Assembly: GCA_963781155.1 (NCBI GenBank)
Contig: CAWAEC010000006.1
Location: 310,001-374,000, forward strand
Direction: 5' to 3'
Source: PALSA-693 sp963781155
GTDB taxonomy: Bacteria; Actinomycetota; Acidimicrobiia; Acidimicrobiales; Palsa-688
Length of the DNA: 64,000 nt
In this document: positions 49,314-58,233 of the stretch, piece after piece
How positions within the stretch are numbered: the first letter of the stretch is position 1
How the letters are laid out: each line of letters opens with the position of its first letter
Made by a program: the position numbers and the translations under genes
Notes under the pieces: model-generated
What the model was told of the DNA's origin: nothing
Databases searched by the model: none
What the model saw: only the letters and a program-made list of their open reading frames with translations

Positions 49314-52300
49314 AGTGCCCTCCGCATCCGGCGCGGAACCCGTCGCCACCTTGGCCCCCCTGCTGCCCCTTTTGCGCAGCGACGAGACCTTTACGGCCCT
49401 GCGCGGGTTGCGCGCGGGCATCGTCGCCGTCCCCGAGCCCGCCCGTGCCTTCGCAGTGGCCGGAGCAGCCGAAGCGTCGGGGCGCCGGCCCACGCTGGTG
49501 GCGGTCCCTACCAACGCCGAGGCCGAGCGGCTGGCCCACGACCTGACGGCCTTCCTGGGTCCCGAGCAGGTGGACACCTGCCCGGCGTGGGAGACGCTGC
49601 CGTTCGAGCGAGTCAGCCCGAGCGTGGAGACCATGGGCCGCCGGCTGCGAGCCATGTGGCGGCTGCAGCGCGGCCGGCAGGGCCAATCCGAGCGGCTGCC
49701 GAAGGTCCTGGTCGCCCCGGTGCGGTCGCTGCTGCAACGACTCGGCCCTCACGTGGAGGACGTCGCCCCGATCGTCGTCCGCAGAGGCGAGCAGATCGAC
49801 CCGGAGGCCCTCGTGGCCCGCCTGGTCGGCATGGGCTACCGGCGCGAATACCAGGTCGAGCACCGCGGCGAGCTCGCCGTGCGCGGCTCGATCGTGGACG
49901 TGTTCGGTTCCACCGCCGATGCGCCCGTCCGCATCGACCTCTGGGGCGATGAGGTGGACCGGCTCACCGAGTTCTCCGTTGGCGACCAGCGCTCCACCGA
50001 CGACCTCGTCGAGGTGGAACTGTTCGGGTGTCGGGAACTCCTGCCGAGCGACGAGGTCCGCAGCCGGGCCGCCGCGCTCGTCGGCGAAGCGCCCTGGGGC
50101 CGCCAGCAATGGGAGCGGTTGAGCGAGGGCCTGGTATTCGACGGTATGGAGTCGTGGCTGCCCTGGCTTACCCGCGACGAGCACCTCCTGGTGGATCTCC
50201 TGCCGCCGAATGCCCTGGTCTTGCTGGTCGAGCCTCGCCGCATGCGGGATCGGGCGGCGGAGCTGCTCGACGAGGAGGCGGCGTTGGCGGCCACGTTGGC
50301 CCAGACGTGGGGGGCCGGTGGCGAGGAGTTTCCCCGCTTGCACTTGCCCTTCGACCGTCTGCTCGCCCACACCGACGCGGCCGTGCTGACCATGACGGCC
50401 GCGCCCGAGGGGCCCGGGACCGAGGTGGTCGCGGCGGCCGGCTGGGATCCGGTCGTGGGCGACGGCGAGCGGCTGATGGCGCAACTAGGCGAGCTTCGAG
50501 CTCAGGGGTACCGGATCGTGGTCTGCGCCGAAGGGCGAGGGAGCGGCGCCCGGCTCGCGGCCCTGCTCGGCGATCACGGTGTCCCGGCCCCGCTGTACGA
50601 GTCGCCCACGGCCGCCAATCTGACCGACCCGGGCGTCCGGGTGGTCGTGCAGCCGCTCGAACGCGGCTTCGTCTACCCGCCTCTGAAGCTGGCGGTGCTG
50701 GCCGAGAGCGATCTGACCGGACGCCGCCGTGCCCACCGGCGCCCCCGCTCCCGGGCCCGCAGTGCCGAGACGTTCTTCGACGACATCACCACTGGCGCCT
50801 ACGTCGTGCACTACCAGCACGGGGTCGGTCGCTTCGGCGGCATGGTGCGCCGCGCCATCGGCGGGGTCGAGCGGGACTACCTGCTGCTCGAATACAAGGG
50901 CGGCGACAAGCTCTACGTGCCGTCCGACCAGGTGGACCTGCTGCGGCCCTACACCGGCGGCGAGTCGCCGGCCTTGAGCCGGCTCAATGGCACGGACTGG
51001 CAGCGGGCCAAATCACGGGTCCGGGCCGCGGTGCGGGAGATCGCCCAGGAGCTGGTCGTGCTCTACCAGAAGCGCGTCACCGCCACCGGCCACGCCTTTC
51101 CGGCTGACACCCCGTGGCAGCGGGAGATGGAGGAATCGTTCCCCTATAACGAGACCCCGGATCAACTCCGGGCCATTCAGGACGTGAAAGCGGACATGGA
51201 AGCTGAGGCTCCCATGGACCGCCTGGTGTGCGGCGATGTCGGGTTCGGCAAGACGGAGGTGGCCATCCGGGCCGCGTTCAAAGCGGTGCAGGACGGCAAG
51301 CAGGTGGCGATGCTCGTCCCGACCACTCTTCTGGCCTCCCAGCACTTCCAGACCTTCTCCGACCGCTTCGCCGGGTATCCGATCCGGGTGGAGATGCTCT
51401 CCCGGTTCCTCACCCCCGCCCAGGCCCGGGCGGTGGTGGACGGCCTCTCCGACGGTTCCGTGGACGTGGTCATCGGCACCCACCGCCTGTTGTCCGGCGA
51501 TCTTCAGTTCAAAGACCTGGGCCTGCTGGTGGTGGACGAGGAGCAGCGCTTCGGGGTCCAGCACAAGGAGGCCATCAAGAAGCTGCGCACCGACGTGGAC
51601 GTGCTCACCCTGACCGCCACCCCGATCCCGCGCACCCTGGAAATGAGCCTCACCGGGATCCGGGACCTCACCTTGCTGCACACCCCGCCCGCCGACCGCC
51701 AGCCCATCCTGACGTACGTCGGGGAGTACGACGAGCGGGCGGTGGCCGAGGCGCTACGGCGGGAGCTGCTGCGGGAAGGCCAGGTCTTCTACGTCCACAA
51801 CCGGGTGGCGACGATCGAAAAGGTGGCCGCGGAGCTGCGAGCGCTGGTGCCCGAGGCCCGGGTGGCGGTGGCGCACGGCCAGCTGGACGAGGGTGCTCTG
51901 GAACGGGTCGTGCTGGACTTCTGGGAAGGGGCCTACGACGTGCTGGTCTGCACGACCATCATCGAGTCGGGCATCGACATGCCGACGGTGAACACCCTGG
52001 TCGTCGACCGGGCCGAGCGGCTGGGCCTGGGCCAGCTGCACCAGCTGCGCGGCCGGGTCGGCCGGGCCGGCCAACGGGCCTACGCCTATCTGCTCTTTCC
52101 TCCCGATCAGGCGCTGTCCGAAGAGGCCTACGAACGGCTCCGAACCATCGGGGAGCACACCGAGCTGGGCTCGGGCTTCAAGATCGCCATGCGCGACCTG
52201 GAGATTCGCGGTGCTGGCAACCTGCTCGGGGGGGACCAGTCCGGTCATATCGCGGCCGTGGGGTACGACTTGTACGTGCAGATGGTCACCGAGGCTGTGG

Positions 52301-52803
52301 CCGAGCTCAAGGGAGAGGAGGTGCGCCCGCCGGCCGAGATCAGACTTGATCTGCCCGTGACCGCCAACTTGCCCGTCGACTACGTGGCCCGGGAGGATCT
52401 CCGCCTGGAGGCGTACCGGCGGCTGGCGACGGTAACCACTCACGCCGAGGTGGATGACATTGAGACGGAGTGGCTGGACCGATATGGCCCGCTGCCCGAG
52501 CCCGCCCAGGCTCTGCTGCGCATCGGCCATCTGCGGGCGGAGTGCGCTCGCCTGGGCGTCCGGGAGGTGGCAGTGGTGACGGGCGGGGCCGGCCTGTCCG
52601 GAGGGGGATTCACGGCCCGGCTGTCCCCGCTCGAGCTCAAGGCCAGTCAGCGGGTTCGCCTCAGCCGGCTGGCCCCCAAGGCGGTGTTCAAAGAGGACAT
52701 CGGCCAGCTGGTCATCCCCCTGCCTCGCGGTGCCGATCCCCCTGCCGACATGGCCGCCTTGCTAGCCCAGCTGGCCCCGCCGGTAGCATCGCCGGCGTCG
52801 TGA
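49306..52803 (+). CDS. mfd: Transcription-repair coupling factor Mfd
   Basis: A DNA translocase of 1165 residues that removes RNA polymerase stalled at lesions and recruits the UvrA repair complex. Domains in order: UvrB-like N-terminus (about 1-340), the RNA-polymerase-interaction CarD-like domain (about 485-560, GAYVVHYQHGVGRFGGMVRR), the RecG-like translocase with Walker A VCGDVGFGKTEVAIRAAFKA, DEEQRFGVQHKE (motif II), TATPIPRTLEM (motif III), VCTTIIESGIDMP and the QLRGRVGRAG motif VI, and a C-terminal D7 domain. The ATG at 49306 overlaps the pth stop. Full length, no defect. Confidence 0.97.
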   Translation: MGEVPSASGAEPVATLAPLLPLLRSDETFTALRGLRAGIVAVPEPARAFAVAGAAEASGRRPTLVAVPTNAEAERLAHDLTAFLGPEQVDTCPAWETLPFERVSPSVETMGRRLRAMWRLQRGRQGQSERLPKVLVAPVRSLLQRLGPHVEDVAPIVVRRGEQIDPEALVARLVGMGYRREYQVEHRGELAVRGSIVDVFGSTADAPVRIDLWGDEVDRLTEFSVGDQRSTDDLVEVELFGCRELLPSDEVRSRAAALVGEAPWGRQQWERLSEGLVFDGMESWLPWLTRDEHLLVDLLPPNALVLLVEPRRMRDRAAELLDEEAALAATLAQTWGAGGEEFPRLHLPFDRLLAHTDAAVLTMTAAPEGPGTEVVAAAGWDPVVGDGERLMAQLGELRAQGYRIVVCAEGRGSGARLAALLGDHGVPAPLYESPTAANLTDPGVRVVVQPLERGFVYPPLKLAVLAESDLTGRRRAHRRPRSRARSAETFFDDITTGAYVVHYQHGVGRFGGMVRRAIGGVERDYLLLEYKGGDKLYVPSDQVDLLRPYTGGESPALSRLNGTDWQRAKSRVRAAVREIAQELVVLYQKRVTATGHAFPADTPWQREMEESFPYNETPDQLRAIQDVKADMEAEAPMDRLVCGDVGFGKTEVAIRAAFKAVQDGKQVAMLVPTTLLASQHFQTFSDRFAGYPIRVEMLSRFLTPAQARAVVDGLSDGSVDVVIGTHRLLSGDLQFKDLGLLVVDEEQRFGVQHKEAIKKLRTDVDVLTLTATPIPRTLEMSLTGIRDLTLLHTPPADRQPILTYVGEYDERAVAEALRRELLREGQVFYVHNRVATIEKVAAELRALVPEARVAVAHGQLDEGALERVVLDFWEGAYDVLVCTTIIESGIDMPTVNTLVVDRAERLGLGQLHQLRGRVGRAGQRAYAYLLFPPDQALSEEAYERLRTIGEHTELGSGFKIAMRDLEIRGAGNLLGGDQSGHIAAVGYDLYVQMVTEAVAELKGEEVRPPAEIRLDLPVTANLPVDYVAREDLRLEAYRRLATVTTHAEVDDIETEWLDRYGPLPEPAQALLRIGHLRAECARLGVREVAVVTGGAGLSGGGFTARLSPLELKASQRVRLSRLAPKAVFKEDIGQLVIPLPRGADPPADMAALLAQLAPPVASPAS

Positions 52804-53717
52804 AATCTCTTGGATCAGCTCTGGCCGGGGTGGCTGCCCTCATCGGTCTCACGTTGACCGCGACCGCCTGCGACACGTCGCCCTTCGCGGCCAAAGTCGG
52901 CTCGCACGTCATCCACCAGACCGCGCTCAACGCCGAGCTGCGAGCCTGGGCCGGGAACTCCGCCTACGTCTCGTCGTTCGACTCGGCCAACTCGACCTCC
53001 GGGATCACCGTTGCCGGCGACGCGACAGGCACGTACAACACCACCTGGGTCGCCGGTGTCCTCAACGGCATGATCGACGCCACCGTGGTGGACCAGCACC
53101 TGGCGACCACCGACCAGTTCGCGAGCGATGCCTCGAAGGCGGCGGCCCGGTCCGTCAATGAGATCAGCCAGGTTGGCTGGAGCAGCTTCTCGCCCGCGTT
53201 TCGCGACGTCCTTGTGGAACGCCTGGCCGACCAGGCCACGATCACGCCCACGGCAGTGCCGCGCTCGTCGCTGCTCTCTGCGTACAACCAGTACAAGAAG
53301 TACTTCTTCCTGCAGATCTGCACGGTGGCGACGTCGGCCTTCTCGGCCGGCCAGGCCGCCACCGTGGCCGCCGACGGGGTCCCCAACGGGGTGCCGTCGT
53401 GCTACACCCAGGCCCAGCTCGAGTCCCAATCCGCGGCCTTCCAGAACGCTGTCCTCGGGCTCGGCGTCGGCAAGGTGGCTCCGCCGATCAAGACCGGCTA
53501 CGGCTACCAGGTGGTCAAGGTCGTGAGCCGGTCCAATCAGGCGTTCACCCCCGACCTGCAGCGGGTCCTGTCGCTCGCCATCGTGGCGGCCCAGGGGGGG
53601 TCTGATCCGGTGCTGGGTGGCCTGCTCGGCAAGGCCAGCGTTCAGGTCAACCCGGCGTACGGCACGTGGCGGTCGTCGCAGGTGATGCCGCCCAGCCCGC
53701 CGAGCACGGGCTCATGA
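52800..53717 (+). CDS. SurA/PpiC-like foldase lipoprotein
   Basis: A 305-residue lipoprotein. The GTG at 52800 overlaps the mfd stop by 4 bp (GTGA). Signal peptide ends in a lipobox (LTATAC, Cys at about 24). The following SurA-N-like region (KVGSHVIHQTALNAELRAWA, MIDATVVDQHLATTDQF) is helical and the C-terminal third resembles a parvulin domain end (FQNAVLGLGVGKVAPPIKTG with YGYQVVKVVSR). The parvulin centre is shortened, so isomerase activity is uncertain and chaperone activity more likely. In this conserved mfd-surA-mazG-eno order the gene is usually annotated as a SurA N-terminal domain protein. Confidence 0.82.
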   Translation: MKSLGSALAGVAALIGLTLTATACDTSPFAAKVGSHVIHQTALNAELRAWAGNSAYVSSFDSANSTSGITVAGDATGTYNTTWVAGVLNGMIDATVVDQHLATTDQFASDASKAAARSVNEISQVGWSSFSPAFRDVLVERLADQATITPTAVPRSSLLSAYNQYKKYFFLQICTVATSAFSAGQAATVAADGVPNGVPSCYTQAQLESQSAAFQNAVLGLGVGKVAPPIKTGYGYQVVKVVSRSNQAFTPDLQRVLSLAIVAAQGGSDPVLGGLLGKASVQVNPAYGTWRSSQVMPPSPPSTGS

Positions 53718-55114
53718 CGGGCCGGGTCGTCGTCGTCGGGTTGGGTCCCGGCGATCGGCGGCTCGTGAGCGTGGGGGCAGAGACGGCGATCGCCACGATC
53801 GGGACCCGGTTCGTTCGCACCAGCCGTCATCCGAGCGCCGATCTGGTCCACCCGGCCACGTCTTTCGACGCCATCTACGAGCGGGCCGGCGCGATCGAGG
53901 AGGTCTATGCCGCCGTCGTCGAAGCGCTGGTTGCCGCGGCCCGGGCCGAGGGAGAAGTCCTGTACGCCGTACCCGGCTCGCCGCTCGTGGCCGAGCGCAC
54001 GGTGGAGCTGCTGCGGTCCGACAATCGTGTCACGGTGGAGATCGTGCCCTCGTTGTCGTTCCTGGATCTGGCCTGGGCCCGGTTGGCGGTCGACCCCGTC
54101 GCTGCCGCGGTCCGGGTGGTCGACGGCCACCGCTTCCCGGTCGAGGCCGCCGGCCAGGTCGGGCCGTTGCTCGTCGCCCAGTGCGACAGCCGGGCGGTCC
54201 TGTCCGACATCAAGCTGGCCGTCGACGACGGCCCCGATGTCACCGTGCTGCAGCGGCTCGGCCTGCCCGGACGAGGCAGTGCGGACGGTGGCCTGGGCTG
54301 AGCTGGACCGGGCGGTCGAACCGGACCACCTCACCTGCCTGTGGATCCCGGCGCTGGCCGAACCGGTGGCGGCGGAGCTGGTCCGCTTCGCCGAGCTGGT
54401 CCGCACCCTGCGGGCCCGCTGCCCATGGGACCACCAGCAGACCCACCGCACGCCTCACCCGGCACCTGCTCGAAGAGACGTACGAGGTGCTCGAAGCCAT
54501 CGACGAGCTCACGGAGCTGGCTACGACCACCTCGAGGAGGAGCTCGGCGACCTGCTGTTCCAGATCGCCTTCCACGCCACCCTGGCGGCCGAGGAGGGAC
54601 AGTTCACGCTGGCCGACGTGGCGCGGGGGGTGCACGACAAGCTGGTCGCCCGCCATCCGCACGTGTTCGGGGCGTCCGGGCGAGCCCATGCCGAACTGGG
54701 AGGAGCTGAAGAAGGCGGAGAAGGGACGGGCCAGCGTCATGGACGGCGTGCCCGGCAACCTGCCTTCGCTCCTGTACGCCTGCAAACTCCAGAGCAAGGC
54801 GGCTTCGGTCGGGTTCGATTGGAAAGACGCGGCCGGTGCGTGGCCCAAGATCCGCGAGGAGCTCGGGGAGCTCGAGGCGGCCATCGCCGACGCCGCAGCT
54901 GACCCGGCCGTCAACGAGGAGCTCGGCGACGTGCTGTTCTCGGTGGTCAACGTCGCCCGTCACCTGGGGCTCGACCCGGAATCCGCGCTGCGGGAGGCGG
55001 CGGCGAAGTTCCGGGATCGGTTCCGGGCCATGGAAGCGCTTGCCGGCGAGCGCGGCGTCGCCATCACCGATCGAGCTGTGGGACGAGGTCAAAGCGTCGG
55101 CTCATCCCCACTGA
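53714..55114 (+). pseudogene. mazG: MazG/YabN-type protein, five one-base frameshifts as read
   Basis: Tetrapyrrole-methylase-like domain joined to MazG NTP pyrophosphohydrolase, about 465 codons. The ATG at 53714 overlaps the previous stop. The N-terminal part (VVVVGLGPGDRRLVSVGAET, EGEVLYAVPGSPLVAERTVE) is in one frame to about 54268, after which MazG parts appear in changing frames: AAELVRFAELVRTLRARCPW, LTRHLLEETYEVLEAIDEL, HLEEELGDLLFQIAFHATLA, PMPNWEELKKAEKGRASVMD, LWDEVKASAHPH. Shifts fall near 54268, 54453, 54520, 54679 and 55071; their net is zero and the final stop is in the original frame. Five indels in 0.8 kb of otherwise well-conserved sequence point to base-calling error rather than decay. 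Confidence 0.82.
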
Positions 55115-55254
55115 CGCCGGCTTGATGGGCTGAAGGCGGGGTGGGCGGGGGCGGGTTCGGCGCGCCCGGGCCGGGCGGGTATCGCTGCCCGTCCCGGCCG
55201 CCACGGGCTACTCGTTTCAACACCAGCCACAGGAGCCACAAGCGCATCAGGTTC

Positions 55255-56533
55255 ATGAGCGAGATCGAGCAGCTGATCGGGCGGGAGATCCTGGACTCCC
55301 GGGGCAACCCCACCGTCGAGGTGGAGGTGCTCCTGGCGTCGGGGGCGACGGGGCGGGCCGAGGTGCCGTCCGGCGCTTCGACGGGCACCCACGAGGCGGT
55401 CGAGCGCCGTGACGGCGGGCCGCGCTACGGCGGGAAAGGGGTGCGCCAGGCAGTGGCGCACGTCAACGGCGAGATCGCGGACAGCGTGGAGGGTCTCGAA
55501 GCCCTGGACCAGCGGGGCCTCGACGCAGCCCTCATCGACCTGGACGGCACCCCGAACAAGTCCCGGCTCGGGGCCAACGCCATCCTCGGCGTGTCGCTCG
55601 CCGTCGCCCACGCCGCCGCCGATGAAACGGGCCTGCCCTTGTACCGCTATCTCGGCGGGGTCGGCGCCGACGTCCTGCCCGTTCCGATGATGAACGTCAT
55701 CAACGGCGGGGTTCACGCGGACAACAACGTGGACCTGCAGGAGTTCATGATCGTCCCCGTCGGAGCAGCGTCGTTTGCGGAGGCCCTGCAGTGGGCAGCC
55801 GAGACCTATCACGTGCTGAAGGCCTTGCTGCACGAGCGGGGCCTCTCAACTGCGGTGGGGGACGAGGGGGGCTTCGCGCCCAACCTGCCGTCCAACGAAG
55901 AAGCGGTCAGGGTGCTGGTGGAAGCGATCGTGGCCGCCGGCAGAGCACCCGCCGACGACATCGCCATCGCCATCGACGCGGCCGCCACCGAGTTCTACCG
56001 GGACGGGCTTTACCACTTGTGGGGAGAGGACCGGTCGCTGCCGAGTGCAGAGTTCTCGGAGTACCTGCGGGAGCTGTGCGAGCGCTACCCGATCATCTCG
56101 ATCGAGGACGGAATGGCCGAGGACGACTGGGACGGCTGGGCCATCCTGACCAGAGAACTCGGTTCGCAGGTGCAACTGATCGGCGACGACCTGTTTGTCA
56201 CCAACGAGACCCGGCTCGCCCGCGGCGTCGAGTCCGGCGTGGCCAACGCCATCCTGATCAAGGTCAACCAGATCGGCACCTTGTCGGAAACGCTCGACAC
56301 CATGGCCCGGCGCCGCCCGAGCCGGGTACGCCTCGGTTGTGTCACACCGCTCCGGCGAGACGGAGGACACCACCATCGCCGATCTGGCGGTCGCCACCGG
56401 CTGCGGGCAAATCAAGACCGGCGCGCCGGCTCGCACCGACCGGGTGGCCAAGTACAACCAGTTGTTGCGGATAGAAGGCGGGTTGGGTGACAGCGCCCGC
56501 TACGCCGGACCCGGCGCCTTCAGGTCCCGATGA
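55255..56533 (+). CDS. eno: Enolase with one-base frameshift near the 3' end
   Basis: 2-phosphoglycerate to phosphoenolpyruvate in glycolysis; usually essential and single-copy. The ATG at 55255 begins MSEIEQLIGREILDSRGNPT. All landmarks are present: SGASTGTHEAVE, NVINGGVHADNN, VGDEGGFAPN, SIEDGMAEDDWDGW, QLIGDDLFVTNE and LIKVNQIGTLSET. After LDTMA one extra base near 56316 shifts the frame; in the next frame the expected end continues, VSHRSGETEDTTIADLAVAT, GQIKTGAPARTDRVAKYNQL, to the stop at 56533, about 425 residues in total. The gene is almost certainly functional and the shift a sequence error. Its stop is the first of three ATGA overlaps leading to ftsB. Confidence 0.93.
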
Positions 56534-56579
56534 GACGAGCTGCCCGATGAGACGAGCTGCCCGATGAGACGTGCTGTTC
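56529..56579 (+). promoter_or_regulatory. Triplicated ftsB start region with two chained six-codon ORFs
   Basis: A 17-bp unit, GATGAGACGAGCTGCCC, occurs at 56529-56545 and 56546-56562, and a variant GATGAGACGTGCTGTTC at 56563-56579 is the real ftsB start. Each unit supplies an ATG. The first two start MRRAAR peptides whose TGA overlaps the next ATG (ORFs 56530-56550 and 56547-56567), and the first ATG overlaps the enolase TGA. Ribosomes could pass from eno to ftsB by three ATGA re-initiations. Confidence 0.8.
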
Positions 56580-56872
56580 GTACCCTGCTCGTCCTCGTGG
56601 CCGTCGCCGGGATCGTGTTCCTTTTCGTCCTGCCTGGACGGATCTGGCTGGCCCAGGGGCGGGCGGCCGCGGTCGCCAAGCGCCAGGACAGAGCACTGTC
56701 CCAGGAGAACGCCGTGCTGGCCCAACAGGCCGCCCAATTGCGAAGTCCGGCGTACATCGAACAACTCGGCCGCCAGGAATTCGGGTTGGTCATGCCGGGC
56801 GAGCAAGCGTATGCCGTGCTGCCCGCCACCACGCCGCCCACGACCGCGCCGCCCGCCGCCAAGCACCACTGA
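56564..56872 (+). CDS. FtsB/DivIC-type septum formation initiator
   Basis: A 102-residue bitopic membrane protein of the divisome. One membrane helix (TLLVLVAVAGIVFLFVLPGR, about 8-27) is followed by a coiled coil (KRQDRALSQENAVLAQQAAQLR), then the conserved YIEQLGRQEFGLVMPGEQAY motif of DivIC/FtsB proteins, and a short Thr/Pro tail. It sits after eno as in most actinobacteria. Its translation probably depends on the repeated start region described separately. The ATG at 56564 is the third of the three repeated starts. Confidence 0.88.
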   Translation: MRRAVRTLLVLVAVAGIVFLFVLPGRIWLAQGRAAAVAKRQDRALSQENAVLAQQAAQLRSPAYIEQLGRQEFGLVMPGEQAYAVLPATTPPTTAPPAAKHH

Positions 56873-56932
56873 GTGGCGCCGGCGGGCCGCCTATTGTCGG
56901 CGAGCGCCAGTCCACAATCGGTAGGGGGTCGC

Positions 56933-57403
56933 ATGAACGTGTCGATGCGCGTCAACGGTGAGTTCAGGGTGCACGATGTCGAACCGCGAACGCTGCTCGT
57001 TCATTATCTGCGTGACCTCGTCGGGCTGACCGGCACCAACATCGGCTGCGACACTTCTTCGTGCGGGGCGTGCACGGTCCTCCTCGGCGGCGAGTCGGTC
57101 AAGTCCTGCACCATGCTGGCCGCGCAGGCCGACGGGACCGACATCATCACCATCGAAGGTCTGGCCGACGGGGACGACCTGCACCCGGTGCAGGAGGCGT
57201 TTCGTGCCAACCACGCCTTGCAGTGCGGCTACTGCACACCAGGCATGGTCATGGCGGCCGTCTCGCTGCTACAGGAGCACCCAACCCTCACGGAAGCCGA
57301 AGTCCGCAAGGGCCTCGAGGGCAACCTGTGCCGTTGCACCGGCTATCACAACATTGTCCAGGCCATCCTGGCGGCGGCCGCGCCGAGCGGGGTAGGCGCA
57401 TGA
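56933..57403 (+). CDS. coxS: CO/xanthine dehydrogenase-type small [2Fe-2S] subunit
   Basis: Iron-sulfur electron-transfer subunit of a molybdenum hydroxylase, 156 residues. The ATG at 56933 follows GTAGGGGGTC. The plant-type [2Fe-2S] cluster ligands are in GCDTSSCGACTVLL, the second cluster in CGYCTPGMVMA and GNLCRCTGYHNIVQA. It overlaps coxM by ATGA (57400-57403). Together with coxM it would pass electrons from the molybdenum centre, but the large subunit gene that normally completes the enzyme is not next to it. Confidence 0.93.
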   Translation: MNVSMRVNGEFRVHDVEPRTLLVHYLRDLVGLTGTNIGCDTSSCGACTVLLGGESVKSCTMLAAQADGTDIITIEGLADGDDLHPVQEAFRANHALQCGYCTPGMVMAAVSLLQEHPTLTEAEVRKGLEGNLCRCTGYHNIVQAILAAAAPSGVGA

Positions 57404-58224
57404 TTCCAGCCGCGTTCGACTACCGGCGCGCCATCTCGGTCGAGGGCGCCGTCGGCCTGCTGACCGAGTACGGAGACGACGCCAAACTGCTCGCAGGTGG
57501 CCACTCGCTGCTGCCGCTCATGAAACTGCGCCTGGCCACCCCACCCGTGCTGATCGACATCGGCCGGCTAACGGACCTCTCCTACGTTCGGGAGAGCGGC
57601 GACGAGGTCGCGATCGGGGCGTTGACCCGCCACCGCGACCTGGAGATCAGCGACGTCCTCCAGCGCCACGTCCCGCTCCTGGCTCACGTCGCCGGCCAGG
57701 TGGGCGACCCGCAGGTGCGCCACCGGGGCACGATCGGAGGTTCGATCGCCCACGGCGATCCGGCGTCGGACCTGCCCGCGGCCTGCCTGGCCCTGGACGC
57801 CACCTTCACCGCCGTCGGACCGACGGGAGCCCGCACCATTCCGGCGGCCGGTTTCTTCCACGGCTTCCTGGAGACCGACCTGCGCCCCGAAGAGATCCTG
57901 ACCGAGATCCGGGTGCCGAAGACGGCCGGGGCCGGCTGGTCCTTCCAGAAGTTCAATCGGCGCGCCCAGGATTGGGCGATCGTGGGGGTGGCCGCGGTGA
58001 TCGGGGCCCGGCCCGGCATCGCCCTGGTGAACATGGGCTCGGTGCCGCTCCGCGCCGGCGCGGTAGAGGCGGCCCTGGTCGCAGGCGCCTCTTCGGCCGA
58101 AGCGGCGGCTCACGCCGCTGACGGCCTCGAGCCGCCCGCCGATCTCAACGCCAGCCCGGAATATCGCCGGCATCTGGTCCGGGTCCTGGTCCGCAGGGCC
58201 CTGGAGGAGGCGGGCGCCGCCTAG
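57400..58224 (+). CDS. coxM: CO/xanthine dehydrogenase-type medium FAD subunit
   Basis: FAD-binding subunit of 274 residues. FAD-contact motifs are AGGHSLLPLMKLRLATP (about 31-47) and GTIGGSIAHGDPASDLPAAC (about 110-129), followed by the C-terminal CO_deh_flav_C domain (FQKFNRRAQDWAIVGVAA, VNMGSVPLRAGAVE). The start ATG overlaps the coxS stop. Carries electrons from the iron-sulfur subunit to quinone or another acceptor. No TxxxAS-like defect is seen. Sensible next gene would be coxL; instead a MoxR ATPase follows after 9 bp. Confidence 0.92.
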   Translation: MIPAAFDYRRAISVEGAVGLLTEYGDDAKLLAGGHSLLPLMKLRLATPPVLIDIGRLTDLSYVRESGDEVAIGALTRHRDLEISDVLQRHVPLLAHVAGQVGDPQVRHRGTIGGSIAHGDPASDLPAACLALDATFTAVGPTGARTIPAAGFFHGFLETDLRPEEILTEIRVPKTAGAGWSFQKFNRRAQDWAIVGVAAVIGARPGIALVNMGSVPLRAGAVEAALVAGASSAEAAAHAADGLEPPADLNASPEYRRHLVRVLVRRALEEAGAA

Positions 58225-58233
58225 CCTGTAAGA

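Noticed and set aside
47994..49655. 553-codon minus-strand reading frame
   Set aside because: Antisense of L25, pth and mfd; no recognisable domain, and the plus-strand proteins are highly conserved.
49303..50484. 393-codon minus-strand reading frame
   Set aside because: Antisense of the mfd N-terminus.
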